64,000 nt of DNA from Lutjanus erythropterus (taxonomy: Eukaryota > Chordata > Actinopteri > Lutjaniformes > Lutjanidae). The stretch is from NCBI GenBank assembly GCA_020091685.1, contig CM034598.1, positions 15,340,483 to 15,404,482 of the forward strand, in the 5' to 3' direction. The notes below the pieces were generated by a model, which saw nothing but the letters and a program-made list of their open reading frames with translations, was not told the origin of the DNA and did not search any database. Every line of letters starts with the position of its first letter. Within the stretch, counting starts at the first letter, position 1. Below are positions 38,601 through 50,300 of the stretch, one piece after another. The position numbers and the translations under genes were made by a program.

Positions 38601-41270
38601 AAAGCAAGGGGCGGTAACACTGGAGAAAACTAGCGAGAGTATCCTCAACCGAAAAAATCCCAACGCCTCCATTCAGGCCTCCCTCCAAAGCCACTCCTCC
38701 GAGACAAATGAAAGCCTTTTGGTCAAAGCATTTGATTTACTGATTGCAGTCAGGTTGTAAAGAAAATAACAAAAATGATTCTGGAATAAAGTACGTCAGC
38801 TTTCTTTTTTTTTTTTTTTGTTTGTTTTAGGTTTTTTTTGCAATGTCCATATTTTGCTTATTGTGGACTCTCAAATCTCACATGTTAAAAAACACAGCTA
38901 CAGTCCTTAAAAAAGGTTGTGGTGGTTACATGTATAATATAAATGAAAAAGAAAAAGTTAGTAAGAAGAGGGAGAATATGTAAATCTCACCTGTAATGGG
39001 CAAGTGCAGCGTTGGGTCCACTTGCAGAGATTGTCTCAAAGCTTAGTCCTCTGCTGTCTTTCTGTTTGCTGTAATGATATTCATATTATATATAAATATC
39101 CTGGCATCTGACTTGATAAGAAATTTACATTTAAATACCACTTAGACAATCCTGTTGGCAAACTGCATCAAAAAATTACAGAAACAGATCCAGCTTCCCT
39201 ATGATGAGTAGAAAGACGATTGTGGAGGCAGTTTTCCTGTCAGTTATGGATTATGGGGATGTAATTTATAGAAACGCTGCTCCTTCCACTCTTAAACCCC
39301 TAAACTATGTCTATCATTCTGCCCACAGTTGTATTACTGGTGATAGCTACATTATTCATGATTGTATCCTGTATGATGAGGTGGTTCGGTCTATAAAGTC
39401 CTTGTTGCAAAGCTACCACCTTACCTCTTAATGATACTGGATTGGAAATTGGGACCCTACCAAACTCGCTCAAATGGCTGCCTCATACTTCAGGTCTTCC
39501 ACAGTCTGAATTTGGAAAGTTAACCTCTTCTTTGAGTGCCTCAGATTTTTGGAATGATCTTTGACATACACTAAAAATCAATACACTATTAACCTGTGGA
39601 CAATCTAATACCATGATCACAAACTTTTTAACTTCTGGTGTAATATCTGGTGTCTTTTCAAATTAATGAACACTTCTGAGTCTGAACTTCGCTGTGCTTT
39701 TTGTTACTTTATGATATATTTCCTAGCCTGTTGAGCATTTATATTCTGACTTCATGTATCTCAGTTCTACATCTCGTGTATTTTTCGTTGGCACTCACCT
39801 GCGACACTTTTTGACATACTCTGCAGCCGTCAGCTCCGTCTCCTTCCCCTGTGGCACTGCCTTCTCCAGCCACATCAGCAGCTGCATGACTGCGACCGCA
39901 TCCCTCACCTACACAGAGCCACCACGACACACTGAGTCTCAGCGTCAATCACAACAACACAAAAAACACATACAGGCCAACAATTTACATGACATGTTGC
40001 AGCGCTGTTCAGACATCTTTGGACAGGATAATAAATGTATCAGGGTGTGTGTTTACTGAAGTGTTCAAACTCTCAATGAAAACAATTCATAAATGTCCTG
40101 CTAGTCAGTCAGTCAGACAGTGAAGAGCGATTGATTAATGAACTCATCAGGTAAATGTGTTAGAATTCAGTTTCATAAATAACAACAAGTGTTTTTCTAG
40201 TTTGCGCTCATGTGAGCACGTAAAACCTGAGTGTGTCTGTGTGCAGATGACATACGTGAGCATCTCTCAAGATCCGCTGCTCAGTGTCGTCTTTCACTGC
40301 TTTAGTCGTCAACACGGGAGAGTAGGAGCTTGTCATTAGTTTTTCCTGCATGATGCAAAAAAACAACAACAATTAAATACAAAAAAAATCTCTTTTAATA
40401 CTATTTATTCCTGGAGGAGCTCATTTACCCCCCACAATAACTGTTATTTCTTTGTGTGCATTTACTTCCAAACACAGCATGGATTGTTTCTGTAAGGGAA
40501 TAATTATTTCTTTAATGGCGGGAACTGTTAACTGCAAATTTACTGTGTAGCTTGGTGAATTGCAAATAAATGGCTTTGTCGTAGTTAAATCAACTTAAAC
40601 TTGCATTACTTAACTTCCTGGCCACAAAACAAGCTCTAAACACAACACTGACATATTATAATCTTATAAAGTTGTTACAGCAAACATGATATCAAACAAT
40701 TTACACATACAGTAGACACAGAGCAACATTAGCATTCATTTGGAGTGGCACTGTGTCCAATATTCACTCGCCTTGTTCTGTGTTTGGTGTCCACCATTTC
40801 CTGAAGGAAATAACTTTGCTATGTTCACCTGCTAGTTGCTAACTCTGTCTCTGAGATTTTTATTGCTGAACAGTCATATTATGCTGAGTTGATCACAGCT
40901 GTTTCATTTGGAAACCATGTTGATGAGAACACTCAGATTGAACTAAAACAGCAAGCTTAAAATCAAGTGTAGTTAGGATTTAGTTTGGGATATAAAGTTC
41001 AGATGAAACAGCATTTCAAGAGTATCTAGCTCCCATATTGTTCCAAGCAAGCAGGATGTAATGCTGGGAAGAATTTAATTTTAACACTGAAAAGTGGGCG
41101 TGTCTGTGTCTTGAATCTCAGCTCTGTTCTGGTAAAAGTTGAATATTGATTGATGCTTGGATGTCATGATATTATTAATTAAAATTTGTTGGTTCAAGCC
41201 TACATAAGCACAAGTCATGTTTTGTTTTACAGGAGGAAAACATGAGTGGACTTTGAAATAGAAATACGAA

Positions 41271-41305
<35 letters not shown>

Positions 41306-44300
41306 CTCCCTTCACCTGTGTGGTCAGATGCAGAGAAAGAGGATACAGTGAAGGTTAAATGAACAAATCAGACTTCAACGACCTTCAAATGTGACTAGAT
41401 AAATGTATGTGCCTGCCCCCATGTTCAAGATGAGTACTGAGGAAATACAGGGATTTTGATACAAATTATTATTTTTACACATATTTGGCATTTAGCAAGA
41501 GAAACAAATTATTAACACAGGAACACAATATTATACGTAGATGCTGAAATGCTCTGTCAAGTTGAGAGGAACTGCTGATAACTCTGTGGGATCTTCACCG
41601 CAAGTGACCCTTTTCACATTACACGTGGTCATCTGATCCTTTGTTTATATAAAAATATTGATGAGTTCTTCTTTAAAAACTTTGATTTTGTCCACATCAC
41701 GCATCAAACATATTCATCCCAGAAGCAGCCAACAAGTGGTGACTCACTACAGCCGCCTTCATGATGAAATACTGTACAGCAACACTACAGCAATAAAAGC
41801 AGGTTATTATACTGTATAAACACAACAAAGTTTTTATAGTTTAGCATTTTCATTAGTTTTTATTTTGTTTCATTTATTTATTTATTTTTTCATTTCAGTT
41901 TTGGTTCAGTTAAATTCCAGAGTAGGTGGACTAGTTTCACTTAGTTCTTCTTCTTCTTTTTTTAAATGTTTAGTTTTAGTTAAGTTTTTATTGGTTTCAA
42001 TATTAGTTTTAATTTTTTCTATTACAATGTAAGGGTTTTTGTCAGCGGCAAGATTTAAGAAATACAGAACAGGTATTACAGTACAAATACAACACTTTGT
42101 GAAGGGTACTGACTCACAGACATGTAGACCCCCCACCAGTGCCCTCTCATGCTTGTTGCGGTGATAGATTTGACCAAAATGACAAAGGCTAAAAATAAAG
42201 ACGTTTCCTGAATGTTTTTTTTATTTTTATCTTAGCTACTTTTATGAGTACACAAAACTTGTTTTTGTTTCAGTTGACTAAAATGTTTTCACACCCAGTT
42301 TTAGTTTTTACTTTAGTTTTAGTTCACTATTATAAAGTTTCATTCAAGATGAGAAAGACTCATAACACCAACAAAGAAAAGTATGCAGTTCAATGTAAAT
42401 ATAACGAAATAAAATATGTGTTTACCTCTGGTGTAATGAGCTCATAAAGTGCGTAGTTTGTGTACTCTGTGCCGATCCACACTTTAACTCCAGGCTTGGC
42501 CACGTACATCTTCAGATGATCTCGGACGGTGTCGTAGTCTTTTAGCTGCACACAGAGCGACCCGACACAGGAGGAGTTCAGGTACAACTTCAATTCATCT
42601 GTCACTCGGTCCTCGTGGAGAAACAGCCTGGTAGATGTTGAGATGTGGTTCAAGGGAAAGTACAAGAAGCGGTTCATAAAACAAGAGATATATATGAGAA
42701 TAATGCAATATGTCCTCATGTCATATAGTATATGTGATGGGAACTGAATAAAGAGGGACATAAGAAAAAAATGGACAATGGACCTGATGGACATACCAGA
42801 TCTCATCCATTGTGAGCAGTGTGTAGGAGTAGAAGAAGGGATTGTAAGGGATGTCGTTGCCACGCATATTGAACAGCCCTAGAAATAAAACATACAAACA
42901 AACATCCCTGACCGTCAGCAGCAGCTTGCACATTAATTTATGTCATCTGCTAGAGCCACCTGAGCCGAGACACGCTGTTTACATTGAATGTTTGTATCAG
43001 GCAAACGTGACTTCTTCTGTGTCCCTGTCATTGAAAACAGACTTGCTAATTCTCAAATCAGAAGTCAGGAAAAGGTCTGAAGCTCAGCAGTCTTATTGTG
43101 TGGATTATAGGAGAGCTTTTGAATAATTCAGTGTTCGTTCGCAAAGTGCTGAACTGAACGTCCAGGGAACGTACAGGTAATCAAATCAGATTACTGCTGA
43201 TAATAAAGGATCACAAATGGAAAGATCATTCCTAGTAACAATCAACCCTTATTCAAAAATGTGATGTTTATATGTGTCCCTTTGGCTTTTTGAGCATCTT
43301 TTTATGTCATCAAAGTTTTGCCTACATTTTTGTTATGCAAAGATCAGATCACTGTATTCTTGTCATAATCCTGTCATAATCCTTCACATCAGACTCAAAC
43401 TCCTCAGGCTGCAGCTTTACATCCTAAAAGCCCCGGCTGTATTTTGTGCTTTATTTATCGTTGTTATTTTGCTTTCCAGATGAGAATACATGCAAACTAA
43501 GCCTCCTCTATTTAGGGCCCTGCAGCCACTAGGTGGCCTAAAAATGCCACAATAAACAATAAACCATTTGTGATTACTTTTCATTTCGAACATTTCATGC
43601 ATTGCTCTTCTTATTTTTGAAAACTACATCCTACAATACTAATACATCTTATTATTTTATACAAAAGCATTATTAGTCTGGTTATTTTGGTGGCACATAG
43701 TAAAGATTCTTCCTTTAATTACTGGTGATAATTTAAGCAGTTTATGGGTATTATTACAATTTTTGTAGTTGCACCTTCTCAAAAGGCAGTAGTGTATGTT
43801 TTGTTTAAAATCATTTGATATGTTCTTTTTGCAATGACTTCAATGCAATAAAATGTAGTTTCACACATTCACAATCACATACTACTGAGTTACTTACAGG
43901 CTGTTTCGTCCAGCGCTGACAGCAAAACAGCTGTTGGTCCGTACGGATTCTCCCTCATCTGATTCCGTATGTCCCTCACTTTAATCTGCCAGGACCTTTC
44001 TGCAAACACAAAAAATTTACTTTCATTTGCATCCACATGACAATAAACACTTGATGCTCATTTAAATTTTATTATGTATGTTTACCATAATTCTTATCAA
44101 ACATGCATTTAATTGCTCATTAGATGGCAGCTCAACAAGCTGAAAACACAACACAACAGAATTTATAAATGATGTTCATGTTTGGATCAGGTTCTGTCAC
44201 AGCAGCTGGGATAGCCTACTTAATATGGTGCTTCAAAGTTTGTTTGTTTTTTGCAAGAACATAATGTAAAAATAAATAAAACTGATGAGCCCCTCAAGCC

Positions 44301-47300
44301 ATCCTTTTCCTCTATGACAACTCAAAATAAACAACAACAATGGTTGGATTATGTCAGTGATCCAAAAAAAAAACCAATGTGTAATGTGGGTAAAAATGAT
44401 CTGTCTATAAACAATGCCTTTAACCATGGCAACAACAACAACAGGGTAAAATCATGGTTGCAGGTCTTATTAACTGCCTCGATTTTATTTTTTTTTGTTT
44501 GTTTGTTTTTTGTTGATATATTATTGTCAATGGTAATCATACAAAAACACAATATTATGTTAACAGGCTGGCTAACTAATACTACTGATTTAATAAATTC
44601 CAGCTGCCTCGGTCATAGTTGGTGTCCCGTTCATGCACACAGTGCCTTGCTAAGATTACAAACCAAAGACTGAAGGATCAAGCACTGACAATAGTCAATA
44701 CCGCCATAAAGGCCTGGGCAGCCCTGAACTGCACTTTAATTATTACCTTATAAAGTTGTTTAGGTGAACGAGTTTATCATTAATTTGGAGTCGTGTTTGT
44801 GACCTGACGGATGTAAATATTTGCTCTCATTTAGCTCTGTTTTAGTCTCCACCAACATCTGAGGTAAAACATTTGGCTGTTAAGTCACTAAATGTTGTAC
44901 GGTGTTCACTAGCAAGTCACTAACTGTGTCTGTCTGCTGTTTGACACCAGGTTGACCTTAGCTCTGCCAAGACTGGCAACTCCTGGAGAAAACACTGCCT
45001 GGCAAACACATTATTCTTCCTCCTGACACAGTCTTTTTCTTACAATGAGCTGCTCAGATTAGTGAATAGAGTCACATACAATACTCACTGATACCCAATG
45101 CAGAATTTTAGGCAGTGTCAGAGGTATTTTCCAATACAGGTATCAGCATTGGAACAATGGCTTCACACAGTAAAAGATGGGTGATGAAGCAGCTTGGTCA
45201 TAGTAGGTTTTTGTAAATTAAAAACAATGAGCAGAAAGACGAAATTACTCCTTAGAGCTGATGAAAACTGCCGAGACGGGTGATAATTCTTTGTGAGTTT
45301 GTCACTAAGAGCAACACTTTTCACACTGCATATTTGACCAATTACTCATATAAAATATTGATTAGTGCAGCTCTGGTGTCTTCTTTAAATGCGATGCTGC
45401 TGAGACACATCAGTTCTTTTCCAGTAACTTGGTCCTCGTCTTTGGCACTCCTGTCGTCTGCAAACTGCTGATCACTTTATGGACTCTACCCACACTGCCA
45501 AATATAACAAAAAGCTTTCATTGCCAAACTATGAGATAGCATTTATTTAAAAAAAACTTGTATGAGATGCTTTTCTCCGGATTATAGTCAACAGTATACA
45601 CACAGAGAGACGAGACCATTAGGTTTATGATGCTCTCCATTTGTTCCATTTGTTTTTTCCCCATACCATAAAGACTAATAAGGCCCATGGGCGTCGAGAC
45701 AGCTTCCCTTTCCAGAGGCTTTTCCATCCTCTTTCAAAGTTTGATCTGTCAGCGAGCCATAAAAACATGAACAGGCTGTTTATGGCTGTGTTTGTGAAGC
45801 TGCTTATTGCTGTCTGTTTGCAGGTATTTATCAGCACATAGATAAAGGGCACCTCACAGGCAGACGAGCCGACTGCAGGGCGTGTGTGTGAGTGTGTGTG
45901 TGCGCACGTGCGTGCATGTGTGTGTGCGTGTAAGGAAACCCACGTATGACTCTGTCAGGCAGGCGGGTGAGGTTGTCAGGCGGGATGGGTGGTCTGTTCT
46001 TCCACACTCGGTCAACCAGGTTATCAGGGATGGACTTCAGGCTGCGATTGCTCGAGTCCAGATTGATGTTGTAGCTCTCCTGGGTTTCTAATGGAGGAAA
46101 TTGCAGATGATTACACACGCTGGAGCAAATCAATCGCAAGTAAACAGTCTGCATGGCGTCTGGTGGCTCCATCAATACATTTTCCATCTACTTGGGCAAG
46201 CACTTTATTGATGTTAACGTAGACTGACAGGAGGGACGGAGAGTGGAGACTCACGGAGGGAGAAGAGGAAGGGATCAAAGCCGATCTCGCCGCCTGGTGG
46301 AACCTCAGCGATGAGCCACTCTGCTATGCTGCTGATGGACACTGGAGAACATCACACATGACAGACAAGTTATTATTGATTTTAGAGGATGTGACAGAGT
46401 AAATCCAGTTGGCCAGCCTGTGGGGAATTTTCTGATACATCATTACAACATGCAGAATGTTTGGGTTTTACCAATTAGAAGTGTATTAAATCAAATTAGC
46501 AATTAGCACAAATTGCTTTGTAACAAAATACGGATTAGATTATTAAACAATATGTCAGTTTCACTAAACTATAATTAAAAATGTAATTAATTTAATTACT
46601 ATATTTCAGTTACTTTTTGACTAAATAAATCAAATGTGCAATAAGGAACCTGGCAATACATCACATGCAAAGTACAAAATGATCGCATTTACAAGCAGCT
46701 AAAGGTTATTTTCTGTGACAAGATACTATAAGTATATGATGCATGGTGCAAAAGACTACTTTATATCACAAATAAAAAAAATCCATAATGTTACGTAAGA
46801 GTTACAGCAATGACAGTTCATTATATAGTGCAAGTGTATCATATAAAGTACTATAAACACAGTGTAAGACATATTGTGTAATTACAGTCAATGCTGTAGT
46901 CAGAGTTGTGTCAGAGCTGTACACACGCCCATGAGAGCTCAATACACTGCAACTTACAGAATAAATATGGTTATAATTATTTGCCTCCCTTTTTTGCATC
47001 ACCCTGAAGGGGTTTATTTCACAGTAATGACCCGCTCACTGTATACTACCCCTTTTATTACATTTTGACTTACTAAAAAATCAATAATTTGACACAAAAC
47101 ATTTATTTAAAAATTATTGTGTTGCTTTTGTGAAGTCCTCGGGCGTCGATGATCAGAAGTGCGCCCATAATAATGAACTGTTATTAATAGCAGCAGTCTG
47201 ATGTTCTGAAAAAACAGACCGTAGAATCCCATAACTGACCAATAGACTCAAAATTTTAAAAAGTTGTGTAATAAGTATGTGTAATGTATTTGTTGTTAGT

Positions 47301-50300
47301 CACTGTCAACAAATCCAGTGAAAACACCAAATACAATGTCCATCTGTCAATACTTTGACTTTGCTACGTCGTCTGTGGCACTCAGCCTCAAACACTTTTT
47401 GAATAATAATGAAGGTTGATGGCACAGATGAATAAATATACATCTGATACATACAACCAACACTTGTTTGTGGGATCAATTCATTTTTGGTTCTGATCTT
47501 TTTTTTCTTTTGAAGAAAGACATAGAATTCAACCAGCTTTATCTTTAAGTGGGAATAAGCAAATTAAGACACACAAGCACACAAATACAGTAAAGACAGA
47601 GAAACATATAAATGTGGTAACCTGTGAACAACAGAACAACAACAGAACTAAGTTCAGAACATGCAGAACAGATGACCATGCTTGTTATTTGTAAAAGGCT
47701 AAAGGTGTAGTTTGCATCTCCAATAATATCTAAATCATACAATCAGACTGCTAAAGCTCTGCTCTGGTGGCCTACAGCTTAAAGTCACCAACTTTGGTCG
47801 AGTACTCAGCTGAAACGAGTATCCAGTATGGATAATGTGCTTTTTACAAGTACAAGTATCATCAAAATAAAATGTGTCAAAGTCTGATGAAGAAAAATCC
47901 TCACTGTGAAGCTAATACTGCACATGTTGTGATGTTCTGAAGCTCAATTCTGAGTCTGTTCTGTAGTTTTCTAATAGGTTATAGAGTAAATATATCAACT
48001 TTTATTTAAAAAAAAAAGTTCTATATCTTCTGATCAACCCATTAGACTTAGATGATGAACTTCAGTTTAGCTCAGTACACGTGTAGTTTGAACAGTGCCT
48101 ATTTCCAGTACAGATTCAGACACAGATAATTTAGTTGGATGAACAGTTACAGATAATGGTGTGCCTTCTTGTCCCTAGCAACACCAGTTCATGTCCAGCC
48201 AGGGAGCACTGTGTTACATGTTATTCCCCATTTATCTCTCCCCTCATTTTCTGTCCTCTCTTCACTGCAGTGGATGTGTCGTCAGATTGGTAGTGAAGCT
48301 GAAGTGGCTTGAGCTCCCTTTCTTGTTAAAAATTGTGAGTAGCCCTACAGTAAAAGCTGCTATCTATTACAGAGTATTTGAGCTTTATACATATGTGAAC
48401 ATCAGCATCATATGTTCTGTGTTAAAAGTGGTTTTGAAGACAAAAAATGTGGTGGCTTTAGTTTGTTCACGAGCTATTTTTACCATGTAAATCCTGTAAT
48501 TATAGGTGCAGCATTTGTCCGGATATTTTTAGACCGGATCATCAAAACCACAAGTATCTGATCGGAATCCATGTGCCCTGCGTTGTCATGACAAATAATC
48601 ACAATATAATCACCCCTACCATCTTTTTCCAGCTCCCAGTTGCAGTCCATCTGTCTCTCAGCTTGAACCCAGTAGCGGCTGTCTGTCCACAGAGTGGCCT
48701 TGGTCTGAGTAACTACAGCAGTGCCTGGGGAGAGGCAGGACAGCAGCTGTGTTATGGAGTAGGGCAGCAGTGACAGTGAATTACAAACAACTATAAATGT
48801 CAGAGTTGACTCAGAACAATGCGTGATGGGCCAGCTGATCTTGAAAAATGTATGTGTGTGGGGGGAGAAACATGGTGCAGGTAGCAACCTGGGGATGTGT
48901 GGTGGATTTATAATCAGTGCTTACATTATCAGTCCACTGTTGTACCCTCACATGAGACACTTAAGTAGCAACAACTGAATAGATCGCCGGGTCCCACTTT
49001 TACACCACGCTAATAAGACATAACATGTACTTTGTATCAAATTAGATTGAAACTAGGAATAATACGTTCTTTACTGGACAGTATTAGAGCCTTTATTAGA
49101 CTTTCTAAAAGAGTAATTAGGGACACCTTACATCAGAACTGTTCTGTAACTAAAGTGTATCATTTCTCACTAGACTCTTGTCTAGACTCTTTCTTAGACG
49201 GTAAATAGGGACACATTACAAGCGAACTGTACTGTAAACTAAAGTGAAATCACATATCTGCTACTTCCCCTTTTAAACATAATATGTAAATCAGATTCAC
49301 CAGATATTGTGTAAATGGGTGACTGCACACATTTTGTGATTTCTGTCCTTTATCATCGCCAAAGTATCAAAAGTGTCTAACGTGGGAAATAATAAAATTT
49401 AGTTTATAGTACAGTTCGTTTGTAATATGTCCCTATTTACCCTCTAGAAAAGTCCAATAAGGGACTAATTAAAACCAGTCCAATGAAGAACATATTCTTT
49501 ACTTTTTGTCTAATTTGATTCAAAGTGCAGTTTATTAGTGGACTGTTAGGTGTATGGTGTCTAATTGGGCCATAGCTGTGTTTTTTACTGTCTAGTATAA
49601 GACATATTATTTCTAGTTCTGTCATTTTAATACAAAGTACACCTTGTTACATCTTAGTAGATTACTGTGAATTTGTAAAATAAAGTGCGACCGATCCCTG
49701 AACCTGAACCTGATTCTTAATGGAGACCCAGAAAATGTGACTGTCCTTTACGGAGTTTGGCACAGGTTTGTCCTGGTGTAAACAGCACTTCACTGAAATG
49801 TCATCTGTCTCCTTCTCCTTTCATCCGTGCAACAGCTGAGTACTAAAATACGTATGATCATCACTTCTGTTCATCATTGTTGCGTGAAAATAGTTCTCAT
49901 GATTTAATGGTCAAGTTACTCTGAGAGGGAGAATGGCGATGAATGAGAAGATGCAATGATGCAGTGAGCGAAAGCAATGAAACTAAATGAACAAGGAGCA
50001 GGATGTATTGCAGGGATGTGGGATGAAAGTAGAGGAGCTGCATGACCGCAGCACTCAGACGTGGGGAGTTGAGTCATGGGGAGGAGGAGGGGGAGAGGAG
50101 AAGAGGGATGAACAAGAGGAGGAGGAAGAAAGGGATTGTACCTGCAGAGCCTGTAAAGCCGGTCATGAAGGCCACCCGGGCATCACGTGGTGCGATATAC
50201 TCACTCTGACAGAGACACAGAGCAGGTTAGTGTTTCACACTCACACACAAACACATACACCAGGGCTGGGCGATATGGCTTATAAATAATATCTTGATAC

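Noticed and set aside
44251-44673. Plus-strand open stretch of 140 codons in xpnpep2 intron 7
   Set aside because: Simple AT-rich sequence with no homology that I can name; no exon borders.
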